64,000 nucleotides of DNA, taken from positions 1,940,556 through 2,004,555 of the forward strand of contig NZ_MRSV01000001.1 of the NCBI RefSeq assembly GCF_001909285.1, read 5' to 3'. The position numbers were made by a program, and so were the translations under genes. The notes under the pieces were generated by a model that saw nothing but the letters and a program-made list of their open reading frames with translations, did not search any database and was not told the DNA's origin. Positions 53,344 to 62,653 of this stretch are shown in pieces. Positions within the stretch are counted from its first letter, which is position 1. Every line of letters begins with the position of its first letter. The DNA is from Exiguobacterium profundum. Its GTDB lineage: Bacteria; Bacillota; Bacilli; Exiguobacteriales; Exiguobacteriaceae.

Positions 53344-53898
53344 ATGAGCAGCTTAACGATTGATAGCAATCTAAATATGAAACGCATCATGATCATCGGT
53401 TCTGGTGGTGCGGGGAAATCCACACTCGCCCGTCAACTAGGTGAACGATTACATCTCGATGTCTATCATTTGGACGCTCTCATGTGGAGACCGGGATGGG
53501 TGATGGCACCGAGAGAAGAACGAATCGACATCCAACAACAACTCGTGAAGAAGGATGAATGGATTATCGATGGAAATTTCGGGAATACCCTTGATTTACG
53601 ACTACAGGCAGCGGACACTGTCATTTTAATCGATCTTCCACGCATCGTCTGTATATATCGCGTCCTCAAGCGAGTTGTCCGATATCGTGGTACGACACGA
53701 CCTGATATGGGTGCATCCTGTGAGGAAAAACTCGATTTCGCATTTCTGAAGTGGGTTTGGAATTTTCCTGACATTCAAAAGCCAGAGATGGTCAAACGAA
53801 TCAAACAATATTCTCACGAGAAACAGATCATCGTCTTAAAATCTCGGAAAGATGTTGAAAACTTCATTCATCAAATGAAAAGGCAGGAGTTTCTATGA
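53344..53898 (+). CDS. P-loop kinase, FlaR-like (DNA topology modulation family)
   Basis: The protein (184 residues) has P-loop IIGSGGAGKSTLARQL and the family segments YHLDALMWRPGWV and GNFGNTLDLRL. These proteins resemble adenylate kinases and were annotated as topology-modulation proteins, but their true substrates are unknown. The ATG at 53344 is poor in Shine-Dalgarno sequence. An in-frame ATG at 53377, at the motif start, is the alternative. Its end overlaps the VOC gene by four bases. Confidence 0.75.
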   Translation: MSSLTIDSNLNMKRIMIIGSGGAGKSTLARQLGERLHLDVYHLDALMWRPGWVMAPREERIDIQQQLVKKDEWIIDGNFGNTLDLRLQAADTVILIDLPRIVCIYRVLKRVVRYRGTTRPDMGASCEEKLDFAFLKWVWNFPDIQKPEMVKRIKQYSHEKQIIVLKSRKDVENFIHQMKRQEFL

Positions 53899-54245
53899 AC
53901 CCTATCCTTCACAAAATCGGTACCATTTTCATTCCGGTAAGTGATATTCAAAAAGCGCGTGACTGGTATTGTGATTTATTTGATCTTTCAACAAAAGGAG
54001 AGATCTTATTCGACCATTTATATGTCATTCCATTAGAGGGTACGAACCTCGTTTTAGATAGTAAAATCTACTCAAAAGAGAACATCATCCAGACACCGCT
54101 GTTTCACTTAAATACGCACGATATTCATCAAGCTTATTCTTATATGACTCAACACGACATTGAGGTCATCACACCCATCGAGCACGAACATTGGTTCAAT
54201 TTTAAAGATCTTGATGGAAATGTCATCATGGTATGCAAATGCTAA
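53895..54245 (+). CDS. VOC superfamily (glyoxalase fold) protein
   Basis: The 116-residue protein has a VOC-type beta-alpha-beta layout: GTIFIPVSDIQKARDWYCDLFDL at the start and EHEHWFNFKDLDGNVIMV at the end. This fold includes glyoxalases and antibiotic-binding proteins. The substrate is unknown. AGGAG lies five bases before the ATG, which overlaps the FlaR-like stop codon. Confidence 0.8.
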   Translation: MNPILHKIGTIFIPVSDIQKARDWYCDLFDLSTKGEILFDHLYVIPLEGTNLVLDSKIYSKENIIQTPLFHLNTHDIHQAYSYMTQHDIEVITPIEHEHWFNFKDLDGNVIMVCKC

Positions 54246-54390
54246 CATCGGATCAAACCTTTAACTAACTTTATCAGGTTATTCAGGTCGATTGTATCGA
54301 AGACTATCTTAAGGAAATGAGCCATTTTAACAAGTAAATCAAGTTGTATAAGTAATAAGATTTGCTCCTACTTAGATGTGAGGTGATCAT

Positions 54391-54915
54391 CTGTTTTTTC
54401 TTCTTATTTCTGGAACACCTGGATCAGGAAAATCCACATTGGCTAAGCGTATCATCCAACACGTACCCGCAGTCATCATCGATCATGATGTTTCAAAGAC
54501 CGCCCTACTCCATACGCTTCATATTGGCAACTTCTCGGATGGAGAAATCGGGAAGATGGCTTATGATGTCGATTGGTCGCTCGTCGAGTATCACCTATCA
54601 CTTGGACAAAACGTCATTCTCGACAGTCCTTGTCTCTATGATGAAATGCTCGATAAAGGGATAGCGATTGCCACCAATTACGGAGCGACTTATCGTTATA
54701 TCGAGTGTCGTCATGAAGATTACAAAGAAATTAACGCACGACTTCGAAACCGTGTCAGACGACCTAGTCAAATTGATCAAATTTCGTATGAGAATTGGTC
54801 TAAGATGAATGAACACTGCAAAAGGCCTACTAACCATCCATACTTACAAACCTATACGATGGACAATCGGGAACTTCCGATTGAGCGAATTATGTCGTAT
54901 CTTTTGGAAAACTAA
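54391..54915 (+). CDS. P-loop kinase-like protein, probable CTG start
   Basis: The frame that reads FFLLISGTPGSGKSTLAKRI (Walker A) and continues to a normal stop has no ATG, GTG or TTG upstream of the P-loop. A CTG at 54391 lies five bases after GAGGTGATC, an excellent ribosome-binding site. Starting at the only canonical codon (TTG, 54439) would delete the P-loop. The full protein is 174 residues, of the AAA_33-like kinase type with no clear substrate. Either CTG initiates, or an original ATG has mutated. Confidence 0.65.
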   Translation: MFFLLISGTPGSGKSTLAKRIIQHVPAVIIDHDVSKTALLHTLHIGNFSDGEIGKMAYDVDWSLVEYHLSLGQNVILDSPCLYDEMLDKGIAIATNYGATYRYIECRHEDYKEINARLRNRVRRPSQIDQISYENWSKMNEHCKRPTNHPYLQTYTMDNRELPIERIMSYLLEN

Positions 54916-54916
54916 G

Positions 54917-54953
54917 AAGAGAACGCTTTCATATAGGGAGTGTTTCTTTTTTT
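54917..54953 (+). terminator. Terminator of the kinase-like gene
   Basis: AGAACGCT / AGTGTTTCT pairs with one bulge and one G-T pair and is followed by a run of seven T. Confidence 0.65.
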
Positions 54954-55036
54954 ATTAATTTTTGTATATTTTTTCTTTACAATTAATAATCATACATATA
55001 CACTTAGTCTCATCTACAACAGGGAGGCATTATACA

Positions 55037-55807
55037 AAAAAGAAAAAATGGTTATTAGCAGGAACACTTATGATGAGCGCAGTATTACTCGGTGCATGTA
55101 GTCAAGAGACAGAAGGTGAAGCGACAGAAAAAAAAACGCTCGTCATGGGGACGAGCGCCGATTACTTCCCATATGAATTCGTTGATACGGCAAACGGGGA
55201 TGCGATTGTCGGATTCGATATTGAAATCGCAGAGACGATTACAGAACGTCTCGGTTACGAATTGAAGATTGAAGATATGGACTTCGGTAGCTTACTCGGA
55301 GCCTTGAACAGCGGGCGTGTCGACTTCGTCATGGCCGGGATGACGCCAACAGAAGAGCGTAAAGAGAATGCGGACTTCTCAGACATCTATCTATCCGCGA
55401 CAAACTTGATCATGACAAAAGACGAGTCCCTTCAGGCAATCGAAGATTTGTCTGGTAAGAAAATCGGTGTCCAAACGGCTTCGATTCAAGAAAATATCGC
55501 TAAAGAACAAGCACCAAACGCTGAACTCGTATCGTTGAACAAGATCCCTGAAATCGTTCAAGAGTTGAACACAGGTCGAATCGATGCAATGGTCATCGAA
55601 GACACGGTGGCACAAAAGTATTTGGACCAAGATGACAGCTTCTATACATTCGCTTTGAAAGAGGATGGCGAAAAAGGATCAGCTGCTGCCTTCAAATTAG
55701 ATGATGAGTTACGCGACCAGTTCAACGAAGAGTTGAATAAAATGATGGAGTCAGGTGAAATCGATGAATTGGTGAAAAAATGGTTCTCGATGGAGCCAAC
55801 TGAATGA
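55037..55807 (+). CDS. Amino acid ABC solute-binding lipoprotein with a lost start codon
   Basis: The frame encodes a lipoprotein with signal KKKKWLLAGTLMMSAVLLGAC (cleaved before Cys) and a family 3 binding domain: GTSADYFPYEFVDTANGDAIVGFDIEIAE, DFVMAGMTPTEERKENADFS, GSAAAFKLDD. No canonical start lies between the AGGGAGG (55021-55027) and the signal. The frame stays open upstream only to a useless TTG (54962). Restoring TG after the first A at 55037 would give ATG-AAA-AAG-AAA-AAA, exactly eight bases after the ribosome-binding site. No permease or ATPase follows. The gene body looks intact, so the loss is recent or is a sequence error. Confidence 0.72.
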   Translation, partial: KKKKWLLAGTLMMSAVLLGACSQETEGEATEKKTLVMGTSADYFPYEFVDTANGDAIVGFDIEIAETITERLGYELKIEDMDFGSLLGALNSGRVDFVMAGMTPTEERKENADFSDIYLSATNLIMTKDESLQAIEDLSGKKIGVQTASIQENIAKEQAPNAELVSLNKIPEIVQELNTGRIDAMVIEDTVAQKYLDQDDSFYTFALKEDGEKGSAAAFKLDDELRDQFNEELNKMMESGEIDELVKKWFSMEPTE

Positions 55808-56817
55808 GACAAATCGAGCTTCCGATCTATCCCGTCGTTTATCCGACGGGACATCGGTTAAACCAAAATGAAAGTCAGTTCCCGTTACCTGACCGCATCA
55901 AGAATCAGCTTGATTCGTTGACGTATCATGACTTACACGAGTATCCAGTCGAACCAATCAATGAGTTGTTCGAACGCTACGCTACATACGCCGGCGTCAC
56001 ACCTGAGCAATTACTCGTCGGTTGTGGGAGTGATGAGATGATCCATGTCGTGACGCAAGCGTTGCTCGCACCACATGATATCGTCTTATCTCCGGCACCT
56101 GACTTTTCGATGTATCCCATCTTCACGACCATTGCACACGGTCATCATGTTCAAGCCGTTGATTTATCGTATGAGGGAATTCTAGAGGCGATTGAGACGC
56201 ATCATCCAAAGCTTCTTCTCCTTTCGAATCCGAACAATCCAACTGGGAAGCTATGGACCGTAGAAGAGTTGACGCATCTCGCCTCACTCGTGCCATATAT
56301 CGTGGTGGATGAGGCGTATATGGACTTCACACCAGATGCGAGCATGATTCCGTTCATTGCGAACCATCCAAATCTCATCGTCCTTCGCACGATGTCAAAA
56401 GCTTTTGGATTGGCAAACGTACGAATTGGATTCATGGTGACAAACACCGAACTCGCACACTATTTCCGTCAATTCATCCCACCATTTAATATCAGCGGGG
56501 TGAGTGCAAAAATTTGCAACATCTTCTTAAAAGATGCGACTTATCTTCAAGAATCAATCAAATGGCATGACCAGATGCGGCAAAAGTGGGCACTAGCCTT
56601 TGAATCCATCGGTCATGTCCTCCCTGCATCGACAAACTTCTTGTATATCGAGTTAGAACAACCTGAAGCAGTGTGGGCCCATTTGACCGACTTGAACATA
56701 CACACGTCGAAACAACCTACGGGGATTCGGGTGACGATTGGTGATGAGACGGCGCTTCATCTTGCATATACAGCTATTCAGAAATACAAGCAATCAAGTC
56801 ATGTCAAAAACTCCTGA
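55804..56817 (+). CDS. HisC-like aminotransferase, second copy
   Basis: The 337-residue PLP enzyme has the HisC pattern: [43 protein letters not shown], and the PLP lysine in [17 protein letters not shown]. It is a clear paralog of the his-operon HisC at 61637-62653. It overlaps the binding protein stop by four bases, so it is linked to amino acid uptake rather than to the his operon. It may transaminate aromatic amino acids or histidinol phosphate. Confidence 0.85.
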   Translation: MRQIELPIYPVVYPTGHRLNQNESQFPLPDRIKNQLDSLTYHDLHEYPVEPINELFERYATYAGVTPEQLLVGCGSDEMIHVVTQALLAPHDIVLSPAPDFSMYPIFTTIAHGHHVQAVDLSYEGILEAIETHHPKLLLLSNPNNPTGKLWTVEELTHLASLVPYIVVDEAYMDFTPDASMIPFIANHPNLIVLRTMSKAFGLANVRIGFMVTNTELAHYFRQFIPPFNISGVSAKICNIFLKDATYLQESIKWHDQMRQKWALAFESIGHVLPASTNFLYIELEQPEAVWAHLTDLNIHTSKQPTGIRVTIGDETALHLAYTAIQKYKQSSHVKNS

Positions 56818-56838
56818 ACCACGCGTTCAGGAGTTTTT
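56806..56838. terminator. Bidirectional terminator after the second hisC-like gene
   Basis: AAAAACTCCTGAA / TTCAGGAGTTTTT (56806-56818 with 56826-56838), T runs on both strands. Confidence 0.92.
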
Positions 56839-56839
56839 G

Positions 56840-57394
56840 TCAGTAGATCGTCTTGATCACACGTGCCGGATTTCCTCCGACGACTGTTCGAGATGGCACA
56901 TCTTTTGTGACGACCGCACCGGATGCGACGACGGCCTCATCCCCAATCGTCACACCGGGATTGATAATCGCCCCTCCACCGATCCACACGCGGTCGCCGA
57001 TGGTCACCGGCTTCCCGAACTCATATCCTGAGATCCGATCGATCGGATCGATCGGATGTGTCGCCGTATAAATATGTACACCCGGTGCGAGCATGCAGTC
57101 ATCCCCAAACGTGATGGGACAGATGTCTAGGAAGACACAGTCAAAATTCGCATAGAATCGATCTCCTAAGTGGATGTTATACCCATAATCACATTTGAAG
57201 TTCGGCTCGATATAATACGACCCTTTCGTCGATCCGAGTAACGCACCAAGAATCTCTTTTCGTCCTTCCAAATCATCGATTCCAGAACGATTGAATTGTT
57301 CAGTTAATCTCCGGGCATGCTTCCGATCTGCAACGAGCGTTTCATCACCAGCTAAATACAGTTCACCACGAATCATCTTTTCTTTTTCCGACAT
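56840..57394 (-). CDS. Maltose/galactoside O-acetyltransferase family
   Basis: The 184-residue left-handed beta-helix acetyltransferase has the N-terminal [22 protein letters not shown] segment and hexapeptide repeats leading to [34 protein letters not shown] and [15 protein letters not shown]. The catalytic His lies in TATHP. It transfers acetyl from acetyl-CoA to sugars. AAGGAGGG precedes two ATGs; the second is spaced better. Confidence 0.92.
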   Translation of the reverse strand: MSEKEKMIRGELYLAGDETLVADRKHARRLTEQFNRSGIDDLEGRKEILGALLGSTKGSYYIEPNFKCDYGYNIHLGDRFYANFDCVFLDICPITFGDDCMLAPGVHIYTATHPIDPIDRISGYEFGKPVTIGDRVWIGGGAIINPGVTIGDEAVVASGAVVTKDVPSRTVVGGNPARVIKTIY

Positions 57395-57479
57395 CATAAT
57401 CCCTCCTTAAAATTAGTATAGAGGATTTTTCAAGGGTTTAGGGAATAGAGACAAGGATGAGCAGAAGGAGGCAGATCAC

Positions 57480-58403
57480 ATGAAACGAATACTGGAATGT
57501 CGAGCAAGTGATTTTATCACGTTTAATCGTCAAGATTTAATCGATTCGATTCGAAAAGCAGAAGGTCGAACGGTCATGGCCGAGGTCATCCCGACGGTGC
57601 AGCCGTTGTATCCAGAAGTGACAAACGCAGAACTAGCACGAGCATTCGGTGTCGACTTGATTTTATTGAACATGATCGATGTGTTTCATCCTTACATTAA
57701 AGGACTTGAAAGTCATGCATTATTCGGGGAGATGCCGGGTGATGAGATGAGCGATCATCCGATTCTCGAACTAAAACGACTGATTGGATTGCCAGTTGGA
57801 GTCAACTTGGAACCTGTTGATTTTTCAGAGAAGTCTTCCGAGATGAATGAAGTAAAACGAGGCAGACTCGCTTCAATCGAAGCGTTCCAAAAAGCATCGG
57901 AGCTCGGGTTTGACTTCGTCTGTTTGACAGGCAATCCGAATACCGGGGTCACGAATGAAGCAATCGAACAAGCAATCATCCAAGCACGTCGTGAATTCGC
58001 AGGGGTCATCATTGCCGGGAAAATGCATCAAGCCGGTGCAGGCAATGTGTTAGACCGCGACGCGTATATCCGCTTCGTCGAAGCTGGCGCAGATATCATC
58101 CTCCTTCCGGCTCCAGGCACTGTACCTGGCGTCCGTGAAGAATCGTTTCACGAACTCGTTCAGGAATTGCAAGTGCTCGGCGCTCTCACGTTAGCGGCGA
58201 TTGGAACGTCACAAGAAGGCGCAGATGTCGAGACCGTTCGGGAGATCGCACTCTCTTCAAAACGAGGCGGAGCGGATATCGTGCATATAGGTGACGCCGG
58301 ACTGTCCGGAATTGCCGTACCAGAGAACATTCAGGCACTGTCCATTGCGATTCGCGGACGACGCCATACGTACATTCGCATGGCCGCCTCGGTCAATCGG
58401 TAA
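57480..58403 (+). CDS. Predicted TIM-barrel protein of unknown function
   Basis: The 307-residue protein shows alternating strands and helices of a TIM barrel, with likely phosphate-binding loops such as IIAGKMHQAGAGNV, ADIILLPAPGTVPG and GADIVHIGDAGLSG. It has no signal. It looks like the group sometimes annotated as phosphonomutase- or dehalogenase-like, but I cannot give a reaction. AAGGAGG lies upstream of the ATG. It stands alone, with a bidirectional terminator shared with the his operon. Codon use looks native. Confidence 0.6.
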   Translation: MKRILECRASDFITFNRQDLIDSIRKAEGRTVMAEVIPTVQPLYPEVTNAELARAFGVDLILLNMIDVFHPYIKGLESHALFGEMPGDEMSDHPILELKRLIGLPVGVNLEPVDFSEKSSEMNEVKRGRLASIEAFQKASELGFDFVCLTGNPNTGVTNEAIEQAIIQARREFAGVIIAGKMHQAGAGNVLDRDAYIRFVEAGADIILLPAPGTVPGVREESFHELVQELQVLGALTLAAIGTSQEGADVETVREIALSSKRGGADIVHIGDAGLSGIAVPENIQALSIAIRGRRHTYIRMAASVNR

Positions 58404-58404
58404 C

Positions 58405-58438
58405 ACAAAAGAGGAAGGAGCGCGTCTCCTTCCTCTTT
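58405..58438. terminator. Bidirectional terminator between the TIM-barrel gene and the his operon
   Basis: The 13-bp stem AAAGAGGAAGGAG / CTCCTTCCTCTTT (58408-58420 with 58426-58438). It ends both transcripts. Confidence 0.88.
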
Positions 58439-58441
58439 CAT

Positions 58442-58750
58442 TTACCATTCCGTGACGTCTCGACGTGGTTTCGCCGGTGTGGTAGTACCGTGACGCTTGG
58501 CGAGTAAAGCTTCCACATCCTCTAAACGAACACCTTTGGCTGCTAACAAGACGAGTAAGTGATACAGAAGGTCGGCTGACTCTTCAACCAAGTCTTCATC
58601 CGTCATAGCAGCAATGACGACCTCAAACGCTTCTTCCCCGAACTTTTTCGCGATTTTTTCAACGCCTTGTTCCAATAAATAAGTCGTATACGAACCTTCT
58701 TTCGGTTCATTTTTTCTTTTTTGAATCAATTGTTCCAATTCATGAATCAT
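58442..58750 (-). CDS. hisE: Phosphoribosyl-ATP pyrophosphatase
   Basis: The 102-residue all-alpha MazG-like protein hydrolyses phosphoribosyl-ATP to phosphoribosyl-AMP, step two of histidine synthesis. Motifs: [30 protein letters not shown] and [13 protein letters not shown]. In Bacillus hisI and hisE are often fused; here they are separate, with a four-base overlap (ATGA). Confidence 0.95.
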   Translation of the reverse strand: MIHELEQLIQKRKNEPKEGSYTTYLLEQGVEKIAKKFGEEAFEVVIAAMTDEDLVEESADLLYHLLVLLAAKGVRLEDVEALLAKRHGTTTPAKPRRDVTEW

Positions 58751-59079
58751 ACGTTCACCTCCGTAAAGAAACAGCTTCGATTACCGGTATGACACGTCGG
58801 GCCATTCGCATGAACACGAACGAGAAGCGCATCCTGGTCACAGTCGATGTGGATGCTGACGACGTCCAGTGTATTTCCGCTCGTCTCCCCTTTCATCCAA
58901 AGCCGACCTTTTGAACGAGACCAGAACGTGACGACCCGTTCACGAAGCGTCTGTCGGATTGCCTCATCATTCATATATCCGAGCATGAGGACCGCCCCGT
59001 CGTCGTCTGAGACGATGATGGCGGGAATCAGTCCATTTTCGTCGAAACGAACCGCATCGGCAAGTTGTGACTCGTGCAT
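58747..59079 (-). CDS. hisI: Phosphoribosyl-AMP cyclohydrolase
   Basis: The 110-residue enzyme opens the adenine ring in step three. It has the zinc and Mg motifs [28 protein letters not shown] and CHTGNRSCF. It overlaps hisF by 52 bases, a long overlap. The start is supported by GAGGTGAAGC eight bases before the ATG. Confidence 0.95.
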   Translation of the reverse strand: MHESQLADAVRFDENGLIPAIIVSDDDGAVLMLGYMNDEAIRQTLRERVVTFWSRSKGRLWMKGETSGNTLDVVSIHIDCDQDALLVRVHANGPTCHTGNRSCFFTEVNV

Positions 59080-59795
59080 ACGTGCTTCACCTCTTCTACT
59101 GTCGTTTTTCGGTCATGTAAGATGGATGCAAGTAATGCGGCATCGACTTTCTCAAGCGCTTCGACTACGTGCTCGGCATTGCCTGCCCCACCGGATGCGA
59201 TAATCGGAATGTCGACGACTTCACGAAGTTGTTCTAAAATCGCAAGGTCATAACCGCTCTGCTTTCCATCTTGGTTCATGGACGTGACAAGAAGTTCACC
59301 CGCCCCGAGCGCGGCCACTTGTTTCGCCCATTCGACCGCCAACAGGTCCGTTTTCTGTTTTCCACCATATGTGTACACATAATATTCGCCATCTTCAAAC
59401 TTTACGTCGATTGCGACGACGATACATTGCGAACCGAAACGATCGGCCGCTTCACGAATGAGACTTGGGGATTCTACAGCGAGCGTGTTCAACGATACTT
59501 TATCTGCCCCTGCTTTTAATAGTGACGAGATATCCTCGAGTGAACGAATCCCGCCACCGACCGTCAGCGGGATGAATACTTTCCGCGCCACCGCACTGAC
59601 GACATCGAGCATCGTCTGGCGACGTTCCGTACTTGCCGTGATATCGAGAAAGACAAGTTCATCGGCTCCGGACTCATCGTAATATTTCGCGATTTCGACC
59701 GGATCACCGATGTCTCGTAGTTGTACGAACTCAATCCCTTTGACGACACGACCTTCTTTCACGTCAAGACATGGAATAATTCTGCGTTTAAGCAT
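59028..59795 (-). CDS. hisF: Imidazole glycerol phosphate synthase, cyclase subunit
   Basis: The 255-residue TIM-barrel enzyme has the HisF start [22 protein letters not shown] and phosphate loops [10 protein letters not shown] and [12 protein letters not shown]. It uses ammonia from HisH to make imidazole glycerol phosphate and AICAR. The ATG at 59795 is chosen on the GGGAGG spacing; it overlaps hisA by eight bases. Confidence 0.97.
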   Translation of the reverse strand: MLKRRIIPCLDVKEGRVVKGIEFVQLRDIGDPVEIAKYYDESGADELVFLDITASTERRQTMLDVVSAVARKVFIPLTVGGGIRSLEDISSLLKAGADKVSLNTLAVESPSLIREAADRFGSQCIVVAIDVKFEDGEYYVYTYGGKQKTDLLAVEWAKQVAALGAGELLVTSMNQDGKQSGYDLAILEQLREVVDIPIIASGGAGNAEHVVEALEKVDAALLASILHDRKTTVEEVKHVCTSHNLPMRFVSTKMD

Positions 59796-60501
59796 AACGC
59801 GCCTCCCATTCAATCAGTTCTTCGATACTCACCTTACCGGACAGGAGTGCTTTCCCGACGACAGCCTCATCAATTTTCGCCATCTTCAGCTCCTTCACGT
59901 CCTCTTCAGTCGTCACACCGCCTGAGGCGATCAATGTGACGTTGACGATTTGACGTAACGCCTTCATGCGAGAAACGTTCGGTCCATTCAGTTTCCCATC
60001 GGATCCGATATCGGTATATAGAATCGTCTCGATCCCCCGTTTGACAAGGTCTTGTGCGACCGAGATGTCATCGAGTTTTGTCGCTTCCTGCCATCCGTTA
60101 ATGGCGACCTTCCCGTCATAGGCATCGAGTGCAACAGCGATTCGTTTGCCATACTTTTCAATCGCCTTGTCTAGAAAGTCAGGATCCGTAAACGCCTTCG
60201 TCCCTAAAAGGACGCGATCCGCACCGGTTTCCATCACAGCATCAAGTGCGGCTTCTGAACGAATTCCTCCTCCTGTTTGGACAAGGAACCCTAGAGACTT
60301 CGCATAGCGGACAACGTCTAAATGACGCGGTTCACCTGCCTTGGCCCCTTCTAAATCAATCAAGTGAATCATCGGGACCTTCCCTTGCCACGCTTTTAAT
60401 AATTCATACGGATCTCCGTATTGTTCTTCCGTAGAAAAATCACCTTCCGTCAAACGGACGATCTTGCCTCCAATCAAATCAATGGCGGGTAGTAATCTCA
60501 C
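59788..60501 (-). CDS. hisA: ProFAR isomerase
   Basis: The 237-residue TIM barrel isomerises ProFAR to PRFAR. The start is GTG (60501), with AAGGAGG nine bases upstream, giving the family N-terminus [36 protein letters not shown] and [13 protein letters not shown] are its phosphate loops. It overlaps hisH by 23 bases. Confidence 0.96.
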   Translation of the reverse strand: MRLLPAIDLIGGKIVRLTEGDFSTEEQYGDPYELLKAWQGKVPMIHLIDLEGAKAGEPRHLDVVRYAKSLGFLVQTGGGIRSEAALDAVMETGADRVLLGTKAFTDPDFLDKAIEKYGKRIAVALDAYDGKVAINGWQEATKLDDISVAQDLVKRGIETILYTDIGSDGKLNGPNVSRMKALRQIVNVTLIASGGVTTEEDVKELKMAKIDEAVVGKALLSGKVSIEELIEWEARYA

Positions 60502-61066
60502 GCTCGACCGCCTCCTTCCATTCTTGAAGTAAGCTGAGACCAAATGTCCCGCTCTTTTCCGGGTGGAACTGCATGCCCGTCACGAGCCCTTTTTGAACGA
60601 TTTTCGGAACTTTCTCACCCATATAATCAGCTGCCGCCACGATGTAATCGTCGGCCGTCACGGCATGGTAAGAGTGGACAAAATAGACATCCTCATCGCG
60701 AAGGATCGAGTTCCATCCGACGTGTGGGAGACGCTTCGCTCGCATCCGTTCGACCGTTCCCGGAATCAACCCGAGACCTTTTGTCGGCATACCTTCCGTG
60801 CTCGAATCAAACAAGAGCTGCATCCCAAGACAGATCCCTAAAAATGGCTTTTCCGTCGCCATCTGTTGCAATAGTGGGATAAGACCCGTCTGTTCGAGCG
60901 ATTGCATCGCTTGCGGGAAGGCACCGACCCCAGGAAGTAAAACGGCATCCGCCTCTTCAATTTGATTTGCATCGTTCGTGATCACGACGTAGCAACCGAT
61001 GGCTTGTAATGCACGTTCGACGTTAAATACGTTTCCCATACCATAATCGATGACCGCTACTTTCAT
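60479..61066 (-). CDS. hisH: Imidazole glycerol phosphate synthase, glutaminase subunit
   Basis: The 195-residue class I glutamine amidotransferase supplies ammonia to HisF. The nucleophile Cys lies in [12 protein letters not shown] and the His-Glu pair in GMQFHPEKS. The ATG at 61066 overlaps the hisB stop codon by four bases, so the longer start used by a naive reading (61078) is less likely. Confidence 0.96.
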   Translation of the reverse strand: MKVAVIDYGMGNVFNVERALQAIGCYVVITNDANQIEEADAVLLPGVGAFPQAMQSLEQTGLIPLLQQMATEKPFLGICLGMQLLFDSSTEGMPTKGLGLIPGTVERMRAKRLPHVGWNSILRDEDVYFVHSYHAVTADDYIVAAADYMGEKVPKIVQKGLVTGMQFHPEKSGTFGLSLLQEWKEAVEREITTRH

Positions 61067-61650
61067 CCTTCGATCCATCCTTTCGTAGAAGGGAGACGGT
61101 TCGTCCCATCGCTAGAGACCGCTTCGGCAAGCGCTCGTCCGAACGCTTTGAACAACCCTTCAATCATGTGATGTGAGTTCGACCCGTACAGAACAGAAAG
61201 GTGCAGTGTGAGTCGACCATTCATGGCAACGGCACGAAAAAATTCCTCAGCGAGTTCGGTATCAAAATCACCAAGCTTCGGATTGCGAATATCCGCTTGA
61301 TAGACGAGAAATGGGCGTCCTGACACATCAATGACCGCTCGCGCTAGCGTCTCATCCATTGGCATGTAACTCGACCCGTAGCGGCGAATTCCGACTTTAT
61401 CCCCGAGTGACTTGGAGATGAGCTGACCGAGTGCGATCCCGACATCCTCGACCGTATGGTGGGCATCGACCCACGTATCGCCTTCGACTTTCACGTCTAA
61501 ATCCATCTGACTGTGAAAAGCGAGCAACGTCAACATGTGATCGAAGAAGCCGACCCCCGTTTGAATGGAGCTTTCACCCGTTCCGTCTAGATTTAATCGA
61601 ATGTCAATTTTCGTTTCTTTCGTTTCACGTTTTAGTTCAGCTGTTCTCAA
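61063..61650 (-). CDS. hisB: Imidazoleglycerol-phosphate dehydratase
   Basis: The 195-residue enzyme has the Mn-binding motifs [31 protein letters not shown] and [14 protein letters not shown]. It is the single-domain form, not fused to the histidinol phosphatase. The start is TTG with AGAGGTGA six bases upstream. It overlaps hisC by 14 bases. No separate histidinol phosphatase is in the window. Confidence 0.96.
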   Translation of the reverse strand: MRTAELKRETKETKIDIRLNLDGTGESSIQTGVGFFDHMLTLLAFHSQMDLDVKVEGDTWVDAHHTVEDVGIALGQLISKSLGDKVGIRRYGSSYMPMDETLARAVIDVSGRPFLVYQADIRNPKLGDFDTELAEEFFRAVAMNGRLTLHLSVLYGSNSHHMIEGLFKAFGRALAEAVSSDGTNRLPSTKGWIEG

Positions 61651-62653
61651 CAGAATTCACCTCTTCAATCGTTTGTCGGATCAAGGCATACGCCTCGTCT
61701 GTCCCTGCACTGACACGTAGTCCATCGGGAAAAGCACGTACATGGACCCCTTTATCAAGGAAGCGGGATGCCCATCCTTCACTATCATCCGTTTTGACAT
61801 AAATGAAGTTGGCACGGCTCGGTAAAATCTCACCGACTGGTCGTAACAACTCCGTTAACTTCTCACGTTGCGCCGTATGGAACTGAATCGACTCTTGAAT
61901 ATAAGATTCATCTCGTAAGACGACGTTGGCGACAGCGGCACTGAGTCCACTGACATTGAATGGCGAACGGAAGCGGTCAATCTGTTCGATGATTTCTTCA
62001 GATGCAATCATGAAACCAATCCGGAGGTTCGCTAGACCGAACGCCTTCGATAACGTCCGTAAGATGATGACGTTCGGATATTCGTTCAAGCGAGACACAA
62101 ATGAGTTCTTCATTGTGAAATCAATATACGCTTCATCCACGACGAGGTACGGTACACGTGTCGCAATGTCAGACAATTCGTCTAATGTCCACATCTTTCC
62201 GGTCGGGTTATTCGGATTCGAAATCAAGACGAGTTTAGGGTCTGTTGTTCGAATGACTTCAGCCAACGTCTCGTAACGCAAACCCTGTTCGTCCGGTTGT
62301 GTGAAATGCCCTCTGGCAATTTGTGTATAGATGCCATACATCGAAAAGTCTGGGGCCGGTGCGACCACACGGTCTTCCGTATCCAAAATCGCCTGACTCA
62401 AGATGGCCAATAGCTCATCGCTCCCGCTGCCGACCATGAGTTGAGTCGGCTCGACTCCCGCATAGTCAGCATAGCTCGCTTTTAAAGCGAGCAATTCTTC
62501 GACTGGGTAACGGCTGAGTGCCTCGAGTGATACGTCTCGAATAGCTCGTTCGAGACGTTCTGGTAACGGATATTGGCTTTCATTTTGATTGAGCGCATAT
62601 CCCGAAGCGGCATGAGGTACATAGCGTGGGATATTTTGATAATTTCGTCTCAT
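61637..62653 (-). CDS. hisC: Histidinol-phosphate aminotransferase
   Basis: The 338-residue PLP enzyme carries [44 protein letters not shown] and the PLP lysine in [17 protein letters not shown]. It sits in the his operon between hisD and hisB and overlaps hisD by four bases. The copy at 55804 is a paralog. Confidence 0.95.
   Translation of the reverse strand: MRRNYQNIPRYVPHAASGYALNQNESQYPLPERLERAIRDVSLEALSRYPVEELLALKASYADYAGVEPTQLMVGSGSDELLAILSQAILDTEDRVVAPAPDFSMYGIYTQIARGHFTQPDEQGLRYETLAEVIRTTDPKLVLISNPNNPTGKMWTLDELSDIATRVPYLVVDEAYIDFTMKNSFVSRLNEYPNVIILRTLSKAFGLANLRIGFMIASEEIIEQIDRFRSPFNVSGLSAAVANVVLRDESYIQESIQFHTAQREKLTELLRPVGEILPSRANFIYVKTDDSEGWASRFLDKGVHVRAFPDGLRVSAGTDEAYALIRQTIEEVNSVENS

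Noticed and set aside
54246-54390. Possible gene remnant between the VOC and kinase-like genes
   Set aside because: No frame, repeat or motif beyond the ribosome-binding site of the next gene could be supported.
54962-55036. TTG at 54962 as the start of the binding lipoprotein
   Set aside because: It would put 25 unrelated residues before the lipoprotein signal and lies upstream of the ribosome-binding site.
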